Assembly: GCA_963708905.1 (NCBI GenBank)
Contig: CAVPUV010000081.1
Coordinates: 186,001-250,000, forward strand
Origin: SHZL01 sp963708905
GTDB taxonomy: Bacteria; Pseudomonadota; Gammaproteobacteria; Xanthomonadales; SZUA-36
DNA length: 64,000 nucleotides
Direction: 5' to 3'
Positions 35,660-44,281 of this stretch are shown piece by piece. The stretch's first letter is position 1, and each line of letters starts with the position of its first letter. The notes under the pieces were generated by a model. It was not told where the DNA came from. It did not search any database and saw nothing but the letters and a program-made list of their open reading frames with translations. Made by a program: the position numbers and the translations under genes.

Positions 35660-36454
35660 ATGAATAATTGGCTTCTGAGCGGGGTATTTGCCGTCGGTAT
35701 GATGCTTACATTGACCGGATTATTTTTTTTCCTGGTCACCCGGGGCGCGCTGGTCATGCGCGGGCTGTCAGCCGGTGAGCGTAGCGATAAAGCGCACGTG
35801 TATCCGATTTATTCGAACATGCGGCTGATCAAGCTGGTCGATTTTCAGCCTGTCATCTCAGCCATATTGCTGTTTCAGTACCACAGCCTGGTTTCAAGGA
35901 TCGTCGCGGGCATCGGGCAGATGGACCTGCGCAACAAAAAAGTGCTGATCACCTCGTGTGCTTTCGGCAACGTCATACCGCGAGTGGTGAAAGCGGCCAT
36001 TCAGTCGGGCGCCGAGCGCGTTATGATCGCCGATATCATTCACAATGAGCTCGTTCACGCCGAGAGCAAGCTCGGTAATTTTGCCGACAGGGTGGAGTAC
36101 ATCGAAGATAACGCCACGGCCATGAAGCAGGCCGCGGGATTTGCCGATGCGAATATCATGTTTTTCCTGTTGCATGAACTGCCGCATCCGCTGAAAGGAC
36201 AGGCCTTGAAGGAGGCGGGGCGTATGCTCGCCCCCGGAGGGACGCTTTTTCTTGCCGAGTTTCACCGCCCGGAACTGTGGGTGCTGCGCGCCCTCAGCTG
36301 GACTTATTTCAAGGTTTTCGAGCCGCTGGGTCTGGCGCTGTGGGACACGCATGATCCGCTGGACTTCCTGCAAAACTCAGGCGCATGGAAGTGCGAACGC
36401 ACAACTTTCCTGTGCGGCAATTTTCAGTTGATTACCGCGACGAAGCAGTCCTGA
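35660..36454 (+). CDS. SAM-dependent methyltransferase with N-terminal membrane anchor, RquA-like
   Basis: 264 residues. An N-terminal hydrophobic helix ('LSGVFAVGMMLTLTGLFFFLV') is followed by a class I methyltransferase fold ('KVLITSCAFGNVIPRVV', 'FFLLHELPHPLKGQALKE', 'LAPGGTLFLAEFHRP'). The second half, including 'EFHRPE', 'FEPLGLALW' and 'TTFLCGNFQ', resembles RquA, the rhodoquinone-biosynthesis protein. The usual methyltransferase SAM motif is altered (S-C-A-F-G), as in RquA. The call is by memory of the family. Shine-Dalgarno GAGAGGAAA precedes the ATG. Confidence 0.6.
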   Translation: MNNWLLSGVFAVGMMLTLTGLFFFLVTRGALVMRGLSAGERSDKAHVYPIYSNMRLIKLVDFQPVISAILLFQYHSLVSRIVAGIGQMDLRNKKVLITSCAFGNVIPRVVKAAIQSGAERVMIADIIHNELVHAESKLGNFADRVEYIEDNATAMKQAAGFADANIMFFLLHELPHPLKGQALKEAGRMLAPGGTLFLAEFHRPELWVLRALSWTYFKVFEPLGLALWDTHDPLDFLQNSGAWKCERTTFLCGNFQLITATKQS

Positions 36455-36475
36455 GAAAGAATAACAGACTGACTG

Positions 36476-36790
36476 TTACCCCACTTTATCCCACGGCAGG
36501 CGCGGGGCCGGGTATTCACTCCCGGGACACGCCGTGAAAGCGGGCGCGCTGCTGGCGCAAAACGGGCAGGTATCGGTCCACCAACGAACCAGCACGACCT
36601 GCCCGCGCAGATCCTCCAGCGAGAGCGGCGCGGAGTTGAGCCAGCCATCGAACTTGAACGGCGGCGCGACGACGCCGATGCGGTCGTTGCCGGCAGAGCG
36701 GTCCATCGCCTTCAGACTGGCGAGACCGCTCGCGATCTCCGCATCCCAGGGGCCCCCTGTACCCCCGGAATCTTCGCAAAGCGCGTTTTC
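36476..36790 (-). pseudogene. truncated thioredoxin-fold (TlpA/peroxiredoxin-like) gene
   Basis: Minus-strand frame with 'GVVAPPFKFDGWLNSAPL', 'EDLRGQVVLVRWWTDTCPFC' (CPFC active site) then only a few more residues before an unrelated tail and a stop at 36476. The family needs another 80 or more residues after the CxxC. Upstream sequence in the same frame ('WDAEIASGLASLKAMDR') extends to about 36790 but lacks a clear start. Both ends are thus lost. Position is between the methyltransferase and the CPXCG gene. Confidence 0.6.
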
Positions 36791-36807
36791 CGGCTAAACT
36801 GGGAACC

Positions 36808-37008
36808 GTGAGCATCGAACTGATCCAGGAAGCCAACGTCATTTGCCCGTATTGCGGTGAAGTCATCAGCATCCTGCTGGACGGATCGGTCGAGGAGCAG
36901 GAGTACATCGAAGATTGCCAGGTGTGTTGCAAACCCATCGTCATGCACGTCCGGGTGGCAGACGATGGCCAGTGCGTGGTTGAAGCGCGGGATGAAGGTG
37001 AGGCCTGA
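36808..37008 (+). CDS. CPXCG-motif cysteine-rich protein
   Basis: 66 residues from a GTG at 36808. Two Cys pairs, 'ICPYCGE' and 'CQVCCKP', form the zinc-ribbon-like CPXCG protein family (about 60 residues, conserved in gammaproteobacteria, unknown function). Highly acidic. It is divergent from the truncated redoxin and followed 28 bp later by the broken GH2 gene. Confidence 0.82.
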   Translation: MSIELIQEANVICPYCGEVISILLDGSVEEQEYIEDCQVCCKPIVMHVRVADDGQCVVEARDEGEA

Positions 37009-37035
37009 GAAAGGCCACTCCCTGCTGATGACCCG

Positions 37036-37870
37036 ATGAAACTGCTTTTCTCCCTGTTGTTGATCAGCCAGTTTTGCGTCGCTTCCCCGCTGGTGCAAAA
37101 CCCCGACGCGCGAGCCGGCGCCAGCCTGGACCGGTCGTGGGCCCGCATCATCGATCCATACGAAAACGGCTATTACAACCATCGCTATGAACCCCACCGG
37201 GACGGGTATATTGCCAACTGCCAGCCACAAGACCCGTCCGAGTTGATTGAACACGAATTTGCTTCCGCACCGCGGCTCATGGTGCCGGGCGACTGGAACA
37301 GCCAGGAGCAGGAGCTGTTTTTCTACGAAGGCACCGTCTGGTATCAACGCGACTTCACACTGCACAAGCAGCCTGGAAGGCGCTACCTGGTCTACTTTGG
37401 CGCCGTGAACTACCGGGCCATCGTGTTCGTCAATGGCCAGCCGGTGTTCCTGCGCGGAATCAGTCTGCACGAGGAGACGCCCGCGGGCGGTAGCCGCGCC
37501 TGGAGCGAAGACGACGCTCGCCAGCTGCTGGGATGGGTAAAAGATCTGGGCGCCAACTTTGTGCGCCTGGCCCACTACCCGCACAACGAGAACATGCTGA
37601 AAGTGGCCGACGAGCTGGGCCTGATGGTCTGGTCCGAGATTCCGGTGTATTGGACGGTCATGTTCGGCGACCCCGAAGTCTATGCCAAAGCAGAGCAGCA
37701 ACTGGTAGAGATGATCTCGCGTGACCGCAACCGGGCTTCCATCGTGCTCTGGTCCATTGCCAATGAGACCCCGATATCGGATGACCGGTTGAGCTTCCTG
37801 TCCCGCCTGGCCGCACGAGCCAGGGAGCTGGATTCCACCCGCCTGGCACTTGTTGCACGACTACTACATG
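37036..37870 (+). pseudogene. glycoside hydrolase family 2 (beta-glucuronidase-like) with internal deletion and lost C-terminus
   Basis: Signal peptide ('LLFSLLLISQFCVAS'), GH2 N-terminal sugar-binding domain ('GDWNSQEQELFFYEGTVWYQ', 'YFGAVNYRAIVFVNGQPV') joins directly to the catalytic barrel ('FLRGISLHEETPAGG', 'VRLAHYPHNE', and acid/base Glu in 'SIANETP'). The 150-200 residues normally between are missing. Homology ends near 37860, before the nucleophile Glu. The junction falls at NGQPV, a motif that occurs at both ends of the missing part in family members, so recombination there is likely. The open frame beyond is antisense to the next gene. Confidence 0.72.
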
Positions 37871-37932
37871 CGCCGCGCCGAAGCAGGTGCCCGGTAACCA
37901 GGAATGAGGACGGACAGGCTGACCACCCTTTT

Positions 37933-39666
37933 CTAAAAGTCGAGCCCCGCACGGGTCAGCAGCGCGCTGAACCTTGGATCGGACCGCAGGGGATTCAGCC
38001 TGGGATCCACACGCATATAACCGATCCACGGAGAACGCTCCGCGAATGCCGTGTCGAGCCAGCGGAAGCTCTCGTCGGCGTCGTCGAGCGCCACGTGCAC
38101 GGTCGCGACGTGGTAAGCGGACACGTGACGCTCCCCGGCAATCTGCGCCAGTTGAACCAGGATTTGCCTCGCTTCGTCGTCACTGCCGCCCAGCGCATGC
38201 GCGTGAGCGAGCGACGCCAGGTAGATCGGGTTTCCGGTGAGCTGATAGGCGCGCCGCGCCTCTGCAATCGCATCGTCGAAGCGCCCGGTCTGCTCGTAGG
38301 CCCAGCCGAGATGCCAGTGTGCGGGCGCGAACTCCGGGAAAAGTTCCACTACCTGCTCGATTTCCCTGATGGCCGCTGCGTATCGGCCGGCGAAGTAGTG
38401 ACGCAAACCAACCCACGTATTGATGATCGGCGACAACGGCTCGAGCTCGCGCGCTGCGTGTGCCTGCGCAAGCGCCTCCTCGTGGCGGCTCATGGCAGAC
38501 AGGTAACCGCCGTACCAGTGATGCGCGGTCGCGTAGCGGGGATCGAGCTCGAGCGCACGCCTGTAGTCCGCTTCGGCAGCGTCCCAATCGTGATCGAACT
38601 CAAACCCGATGTGCGCTCGCGAGACATACGCGGCCGCCAGGTTCGGATCGATCGCCAGGGCTGCGGCAACGGCGGCCTTCCCTTGCGGGAACGTCTCCTC
38701 GGGTTTCAGCACGCTGTACCAGCCCCTGAAAATCCACACATCCGCGGTCCCGATGTAAGCGAGCGCGAACGCGGGATCCTCCTCGATCGCCTTCGTGTAA
38801 AAGGCGAGCGCGCCCTCGGCTGCCTCGTCGTTTCGCTGGTTCCACAAATGACGCCCGCGCAGGTAGAGCAGATACGCGGTCGAGGACTCGGTCGGTTGTC
38901 TCGTGATGCGCTCCTGCTCCTCGACCAATAAAGCAACCTCCAATCGTTCGGCCACGCTCGCGGCGATGTTCGATTCTATGGCAAACAGGTCGTGCAGATT
39001 CTGGTCATAGGTCGCGGACCACAGGATGTCGCCGCTCGCAGCATCGATGAGTTCAAGGGCGATCCGCACGCGATCGCCCTCGGCACGCACACTGCCTTCC
39101 ACCAGTGACGCAACTTTGAGCTCGGCTGCGATCTGATCAATCGGCGGCTGTTCGTCGGCGAAGCGCAGCACCGCCGTCCGCGATCGCACGCTGAGCCCGC
39201 TCAGTTTGGCGAGCCGACTGATGACATCCTGGTGTACGCCCGCGGCGAGGTACTCGCTGTCGGGATCGGGACTTAGATTGTCGAACGGCAGCACCGCGAT
39301 CGAATTCGGCAGCGGTGCGTCGTCGGTCCGCTGCGATCCCGTCTCACGGAACACGATCCACCCGAGGGCGACAATGAGAAGCCCGACCAGAACGTATTCG
39401 ATCGTGCGCCCTCGTGCTGCAACCGGCGCCGTTTCACCCTCGCGCCCAACCGCGCCCTCCGGCGTCAGATTGAAGGCCCAGCTTATGACCAGTGTGACCA
39501 GAAATCCGGCTGCGAGGAGCACGATGCTCGCCGTGTCGAACCATCCGGGAAGACCGAGCGGCTCCTCGATCGTGACGATGACCTGCACAAGCAACCACGC
39601 CGTGACCGCATAGACGGCGACCACCTGAAAAATCTTCCGGCGTCTGACCTCGTTCAGAAACGACAT
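37933..39666 (-). CDS. membrane-anchored TolB-like/TPR protein
   Basis: 577 residues. Three hydrophobic helices in residues 12-120 ('IFQVVAVYAVTAWLLVQVIV', 'IVLLAAGFLVTLVISWAF', 'EYVLVGLLIVALGWIVF'), then a FlgO/TolB-like domain ('SIAVLPFDNLSPDPDSEYLAAGV', 'GDILWSATYDQN'), then about eight TPR repeats to the C-terminus. Usually found with, or fused to, adenylate cyclase or CadC-type regulators; no such partner here. GC looks higher than in neighbouring genes. Function unknown, probably a scaffold or signalling component. Confidence 0.78.
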   Translation of the reverse strand: MSFLNEVRRRKIFQVVAVYAVTAWLLVQVIVTIEEPLGLPGWFDTASIVLLAAGFLVTLVISWAFNLTPEGAVGREGETAPVAARGRTIEYVLVGLLIVALGWIVFRETGSQRTDDAPLPNSIAVLPFDNLSPDPDSEYLAAGVHQDVISRLAKLSGLSVRSRTAVLRFADEQPPIDQIAAELKVASLVEGSVRAEGDRVRIALELIDAASGDILWSATYDQNLHDLFAIESNIAASVAERLEVALLVEEQERITRQPTESSTAYLLYLRGRHLWNQRNDEAAEGALAFYTKAIEEDPAFALAYIGTADVWIFRGWYSVLKPEETFPQGKAAVAAALAIDPNLAAAYVSRAHIGFEFDHDWDAAEADYRRALELDPRYATAHHWYGGYLSAMSRHEEALAQAHAARELEPLSPIINTWVGLRHYFAGRYAAAIREIEQVVELFPEFAPAHWHLGWAYEQTGRFDDAIAEARRAYQLTGNPIYLASLAHAHALGGSDDEARQILVQLAQIAGERHVSAYHVATVHVALDDADESFRWLDTAFAERSPWIGYMRVDPRLNPLRSDPRFSALLTRAGLDF

Positions 39667-40024
39667 GCTCGCTCCGCGCCGTTGTTCGTGCTGAGTACTT
39701 GAGGTCCAGAGTATAGGACGTTTCTTCGAGTATAAGTCGAATAAAAGCCCTTTTCTCGGAAACCGGAAGTAACTGACCCTTCGTTACCCCAGCTTTTCAC
39801 CCAGCGCCTTCGGAATTTTCATCGAATGGTGTCACCTGTGACTGAATTTGTCTGTGCCACATCTCCATTTCAGGTCTATTCGCGCCCGCAGGGCGAGAGA
39901 CCTCCTGCCGCCAAGTTCAACGCAGCCGGTGGTTTGAATGGTGCATGGCCTTAAAAATGAAACACCCTGAAACATACGGTCCCGGAAGTAAATACCCGGC
40001 CCGGCAGTGGACGGGCTGATTTAA
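39667..40024. other. 358-bp gap without a recognisable gene
   Basis: No convincing coding frame. A short CCCG/CGGG pair near 40004-40018 lies just after the DUF711 stop but lacks a T-tract. AT-rich stretch 39718-39755 could hold the promoter of the TolB-TPR gene. Nothing else seen. Confidence 0.5.
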
Positions 40025-41281
40025 TCAGCCAAGCGGCATCACCACGCTTTCTGTAAGAAAGGGATTATCGAAACTTACCCTCTCACCGGCCTGCTTTCCG
40101 GGTATGGGAAAAAGTCGGGCGGAAAGGGGCTTGTGGTACTTGGTGGCGAGCGCCGCCACGTCGGCGATGATGGCGGTAAGCGCATCCACGGACGTGTCAC
40201 CGGGCAGGGGAACAACATCAAGCCCGGTGCCACAAACACTGGAGAACAGCAGCAGCTCGGAAATACCGTATCTCCCTTCGGCGGCCCGTTGCGCCAGCAC
40301 CGGGTCCTCCAGAACGGGTAGCATCAATCCGGAGTAACCGCAGGTTCTGATGCTCAATCCCTTGAGTACATCCGTGATGGCCGCACAAGCCGCAAGGGTG
40401 GAGGAGCTTCCGAACGGCGAGTGGGTCAGTGTCTCGATGGCGCGGCCGATGCTGGCATCGAGGCCGGGCGCGGGAGAAGCGTCGATGCCCAGGTAACTCC
40501 AGCCCGCGCTCCGTGCCAGTTCGCTGGCACGCTCCGCGACCGGTCCAAGCGCGGCTTCCATGCGTGTCGTGAGCCGCCCCTTGGCGTCGTTGAGGCCCTG
40601 ACTGCCTTGAAACGCCTCTGCCAACAGGTTTGGCGATTCGAGACCGATGCTGAAAGAAGTGCCCTGGTCGAACCAGGCCGCCGGGAAGAATGGAGTACCG
40701 GAAGGAATGAAAGCGGTGGCGGCAAAGCGAAAATTGCCCTCTCCGCCGGGAGTGGCGCTGGTAATGGCGTGAATGGCCTCGGCGGCAGAGCGCAATGCCT
40801 TGACGTGTATGCCGTGCGCGGGGGAGGCGACCCGGCAGCTGAAGCTGATGTTTTTGGTTTGACGAATCAGTTCTGCGGCCCAGGCTGCGAACGCCGGGTG
40901 ATGATGGTCACCGGTGATGACCGGGCCGATGCTGCAAGCGACGTTGTTGTCCTGGGCAAATTGGTCGAGAGCCTTGAGCGCCTGCAGCGATGAAGTCCCG
41001 GTCCAGTCCGGCAGGTAATCGTGTAGCGGCTGTGTGGCCAGGCGCAAGGTCTGAACGACGTAGCCTGCAGCTTCGAAAACCCCGCGTGCGTGCTGTAAAA
41101 AAGCAACGGCGGCTTGAGCGGGGGCAAGATTGCTGGCGCTGTGCAGAGGAATACCTGCAGTGATGGTCCTGATGCGAAAGTTCATCTGATCATCGCTGGC
41201 GCCAAGCCGGGCCGCAAAGGGCCAGGCCGCACCCAGGCCAAGGAGGCTTGCAAATTCGCGCCGCGTAAGACTGGTTTTCAT
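40025..41281 (-). CDS. DUF711 family protein with Tat-like signal
   Basis: 418 residues. The N-terminus has a twin-Arg signal ('LTRREFASLLGLGAAWPFAAR'), so export in folded form is plausible. The body matches DUF711 (PFL-like): 'RIRTITAGIPL', 'ACSIGPVITGDHHHP', 'SGWSYLGIDASPAPG', 'TCGYSGLMLPVLED', and 'SSVCGTGLDVVPLPGDT'. Function in the family is unclear. Starts at ATG 41281. Confidence 0.82.
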   Translation of the reverse strand: MKTSLTRREFASLLGLGAAWPFAARLGASDDQMNFRIRTITAGIPLHSASNLAPAQAAVAFLQHARGVFEAAGYVVQTLRLATQPLHDYLPDWTGTSSLQALKALDQFAQDNNVACSIGPVITGDHHHPAFAAWAAELIRQTKNISFSCRVASPAHGIHVKALRSAAEAIHAITSATPGGEGNFRFAATAFIPSGTPFFPAAWFDQGTSFSIGLESPNLLAEAFQGSQGLNDAKGRLTTRMEAALGPVAERASELARSAGWSYLGIDASPAPGLDASIGRAIETLTHSPFGSSSTLAACAAITDVLKGLSIRTCGYSGLMLPVLEDPVLAQRAAEGRYGISELLLFSSVCGTGLDVVPLPGDTSVDALTAIIADVAALATKYHKPLSARLFPIPGKQAGERVSFDNPFLTESVVMPLG

Positions 41282-41304
41282 TTAAAACTCCTGGTTGATG
41301 GCCG

Positions 41305-41511
41305 TTAGCCCTGCTTGAGATACTTCCCGTACCAATCGACATTATGTGCGACCCACTCACCGTCAGGCGAAAGCCGGGGATCTTCGACTTCATGGATCGA
41401 GTTGACGTCATCGACCGTGAGCAGGCGCGGTATCGTCTGCGCAGCCGACAGTGGCGCCGCGAGGAGGGTAAAAAGAAAAAAAGTGACGGCGGCGGTCAGG
41501 GGTTTGCGCAT
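41305..41511 (-). pseudogene. prolyl-oligopeptidase (S9) shell: N-terminus fused to last residues
   Basis: 68 codons: signal peptide ('LTAAVTFFLFTLLAAPLSA'), then 'LLTVDDVNSIHEVEDPRLSP', 'DGEWVAHN' typical of the S9 propeller start, and then directly 'VDWYGKYLKQG' and stop, which is typical of S9 C-termini ('LDWYERYLK'). About 600 residues between are gone, still in frame. It is the same kind of loss seen in the GH2, DEAD and amidase remnants. Confidence 0.62.
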
Positions 41512-41668
41512 GAGGGTTGTTCCCGCTGCTCCAGGCGAAAGAAAACTCCGTGGAATGAAAGTATAAACCATAGATCAGGATTGCTTCGCGTTACCTTGCA
41601 TCACAGATCTGTCCGGCCATTCCTGCGCGGGTTCCCTGTTGCGTTGATCAGGCTCGTTACCAGCATGC

Positions 41669-41698
41669 TTACGCAGTGCATTCAATGACCTGTATAAT
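41669..41698 (+). promoter_or_regulatory. possible sigma-70 promoter for the PPOX gene
   Basis: A perfect TATAAT (41693-41698) lies 28 bp upstream of the start codon. The -35 (TTACGC, 41669-41674, 18-nt spacer) is weak. AGGAG precedes the ATG at 41726. Confidence 0.4.
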
Positions 41699-41725
41699 GC
41701 GCGCATTGGCATACAGGAGAAAGCG

Positions 41726-42124
41726 ATGGCAGTAGTGATACCGGAACAGTATCTCGACCTGTTCGAGAAGAAGACATTTGCCAATCTGGCGACACTGATG
41801 CCGGACGGTTCACCGCAGGTAACACCCGTGTGGGTGGATTTCGACGGTTCGCACATCATAGTCAATACGGCGCGCGGGCGACAGAAAGACAAGAACATGA
41901 GGCGCAACCGCTCGGTCGCACTGGTCCTCAGTGATCCCAAAAATCCTTATCGCTACCTCGAAGTGCGCGGCCGTGTCGCGGCAATGACCGAAGAAGGCGC
42001 AGGCGAGCACATCGACAAGATGGCCAAAAAGTATCTCGGGGTTGACAAGTATCCCAACCTGGGCGCCAACGAAGTGAGGGTCCTTTACCGGATTGAACCG
42101 CTGCACGTCACCTCCATGGGGTGA
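41726..42124 (+). CDS. PPOX-class F420-dependent oxidoreductase-like flavoprotein
   Basis: 132 residues with the split beta-barrel of the PNPOx-like family: 'FANLATLMPDGSPQVTPVW', 'IIVNTARGRQKDKNMRRN', 'KNPYRYLEVRGRVAAMTEE'. The family binds FMN or F420 and reduces varied substrates; substrate unknown. ACAGGAG lies 7 nt before the ATG. The acetamidase remnant starts 3 bp downstream, so they were co-transcribed. Confidence 0.88.
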   Translation: MAVVIPEQYLDLFEKKTFANLATLMPDGSPQVTPVWVDFDGSHIIVNTARGRQKDKNMRRNRSVALVLSDPKNPYRYLEVRGRVAAMTEEGAGEHIDKMAKKYLGVDKYPNLGANEVRVLYRIEPLHVTSMG

Positions 42125-42127
42125 TCG

Positions 42128-42752
42128 ATGCATTCGCCGCGCAGAAGTCAGTGGCTTTGCGTTGCGTTGTTGCTATTCGTCGCCGCCTGCGATTCCACAC
42201 CACCGGCGGGTAGAGCAGCGCACGCGGCGGTCGCGCCGGATTTCACCTTGCGCGATACCCAGACACACAACAAGTTCAGCCGGCAGATCGAACCTGCGAT
42301 CCGGGTACCGTCCGGCAGCATCATTGAGGCCTTCACGCATGAGGCCACCGGTGGTCAGTTGACCATCGACTCCGATGTCAATGACCTGGTCAGTATCGAC
42401 AAGAATCTCGTGCACACACTGACGGGGCCTGTGTACGTCGAAGGAGCGGAGCCGGGCGACGTTCTCTCCGTGCGATTGCTGGCGATCGACCCAGGTGACT
42501 GGGGCTGGATGGCGATTATCCCCACGAAACAAACGACTACTACGCAACGACCGGGTTTGCCGCGACCATCGATGAGGCCGCAAGAAAAGCGACCCGCTAC
42601 ATGATCCAATATCTGGTCACGGAAAAGGGCTTGTCTCGAGAGGATGCCTACATGCTGTGCTCACTGGCCGGGGATTTGAAGATCGCCGAAACGGTCGATG
42701 TGCCGCACATGCATGGTCACCATGCACATGCCCAAGAACATATTTGTTGACG
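42128..42752 (+). pseudogene. acetamidase/formamidase lipoprotein, internally deleted and frameshifted
   Basis: Lipoprotein signal ('CVALLLFVAACDS', lipobox AAC), then the FmdA/AmdA N-terminus ('VPSGSIIEAFTHEATGGQLT', 'HTLTGPVYVEGAEPGDVLSV', 'GDWGWM'). The frame shifts near 42510, and after a deletion the C-terminal part appears in another frame: 'GFAATIDEAARKATRYMIQY', 'VTEKGLSREDAYMLCSLAGD', ending 'MHMPKNIFV' after one more shift. The catalytic middle is absent. Confidence 0.68.
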
Positions 42753-42774
42753 CAGGAGCCATCCGGGAGGAACG

Positions 42775-44271
42775 ATGAATCGAAAAGCAATACTTATTGC
42801 CGCTGCCGTGAGCGCGGCGGGTCTGCTGTCCAGTCAGATCGCCTGGTCAGCGCCAGCAGACTTCGCTGACGTCAAGGCCCAGATCACCCAACAGCATGAT
42901 GCAGGCGTGAAACGCTTGCAGGACTGGATCAAACTTCCGTCGATCGCGGCCGAGAACCGCGGTTATCCGCAGGGTGCGGAGTACATGATCGAGCTCTTGC
43001 GGGATGCGGGTTTCCAGCGGGCAACGCTGATGGAGACGGACGGCCAGCCGGGCGTTTTCGCCACGCTCGATGCAGGCGCAGCAAAGACGGTCGGTCTCTA
43101 TTTCATGTATGACGTGAAACAGTTCGACCCGCAGGAATGGTCATCGCCGCCGCTCGACGCCGCGCTGGTGGACAAGCCTGGCCTCGGCAAAGCGATCGTC
43201 GGGCGCGGCGCGGTGAATCAGAAAGGACCGGAAGCAGCTTTCCTGGCAGCACTGCATGCGATCCATGGAGCGGGCAAAACATTGCCGGTCAATCTGGTGC
43301 TGGTGGCGGAAGGCGAGGAGGAAATCGGTTCGCCTCACATCGGCCAGATCGTGCACCGGCCGGAAGTGCAGGCGGCACTGGCAAAAACCATCGGCGTTTT
43401 CATGCCGGCGGCCTCACAGGATCTGGATGGCGTGGTGACGGTAAGCCTGGGCGCGAAAGGAGTTATCGAACTCGAGTTGATCTCGAGCGGCGAGAACTGG
43501 GGACGCGGCCCGGCCAGGGACATTCATTCTTCGCTCAAGGCGATGGTCGACAGCCCGGTCTGGCATCTGGTGCACGCACTGGACACGCTGGTCTCGGCGG
43601 ACGGCAATACCATTACCATTGAAAATTACCCGCAACCGCGGGCGCTCAGCGCGGACGAGAAAGCGATGATTGCCGACGCGGCGAAACGCCGCAACGAAGA
43701 GCAGATGAGGAAGCAGCTGAGTACCCAACACTGGATCGATGATTTACCTTTCGAGCAGGCACTGGAGCGGCTGGAGTCGCAGCCGACGGTCAACATCGAA
43801 GGCCTGGTCGGTGGCTATACCGGGCCGGGTGGCAAGACCATTCTGCCGCACCAGGCAGTGGCGAAACTGGATCTGCGCCTGGTGCCGGACATGACGGCGG
43901 ATGCTGCACTCGCCGCTTTGCAGGCGCATCTGGCCAAACACGGTTTCGGCGATATCGAAGTGAACATGACCGGTGGCTACGACCCGACCAGCACGCCAGC
44001 AAGCGCAGCGCTCATTCAAGCGCAGATCGCAGTGTTGCAGCAGGCCGGAATTGATCCGCTGCTGTGGCCGCGCAACGCCGGTTCGTATCCCGGGTTCATC
44101 TTCACCGGCAAGCCGCTGAATCTCGCTTCGGGTCATTTCGGTCTCGGTCACGGCAGCGGCGCGCACGCGCCGGACGAATATTTCGTGATCGAATCCACCA
44201 ACCCGAAGATCGAAGGCTGGGACGGCGCGGTCCTGTCGTTCGTCGAATACCTTTACGAGTTGGAAAAGTAA
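42775..44271 (+). CDS. secreted M20-family peptidase with altered metal ligands
   Basis: 498 residues with a signal peptide (cleavage near 'AWSA'). M20/M28-type dipeptidase fold: 'GYPQGAEYMIELLRDAGF', 'VLVAEGEEEIGSPH', 'HAPDEYFVIES'. The catalytic Asp (D113) is kept, but the ligand His before it is Met (M111 in 'YFMYDVKQ', usually 'GHYDVQP'), and the bridging Asp is Asn (N148 in 'GRGAVNQKGP', usually 'GRGASDDKGP'). The base Glu and C-terminal His remain. Either a divergent subfamily using fewer metals or a non-peptidase. AGGAGG lies upstream of the ATG. Confidence 0.83.
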   Translation: MNRKAILIAAAVSAAGLLSSQIAWSAPADFADVKAQITQQHDAGVKRLQDWIKLPSIAAENRGYPQGAEYMIELLRDAGFQRATLMETDGQPGVFATLDAGAAKTVGLYFMYDVKQFDPQEWSSPPLDAALVDKPGLGKAIVGRGAVNQKGPEAAFLAALHAIHGAGKTLPVNLVLVAEGEEEIGSPHIGQIVHRPEVQAALAKTIGVFMPAASQDLDGVVTVSLGAKGVIELELISSGENWGRGPARDIHSSLKAMVDSPVWHLVHALDTLVSADGNTITIENYPQPRALSADEKAMIADAAKRRNEEQMRKQLSTQHWIDDLPFEQALERLESQPTVNIEGLVGGYTGPGGKTILPHQAVAKLDLRLVPDMTADAALAALQAHLAKHGFGDIEVNMTGGYDPTSTPASAALIQAQIAVLQQAGIDPLLWPRNAGSYPGFIFTGKPLNLASGHFGLGHGSGAHAPDEYFVIESTNPKIEGWDGAVLSFVEYLYELEK

Positions 44272-44281
44272 GGTACGGCGC

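Noticed and set aside
37871..38931. Continuation of the GH2 reading frame for a further 350 codons
   Set aside because: This part is antisense to the TolB-TPR gene and does not resemble a glycosidase; the frame is open by chance.
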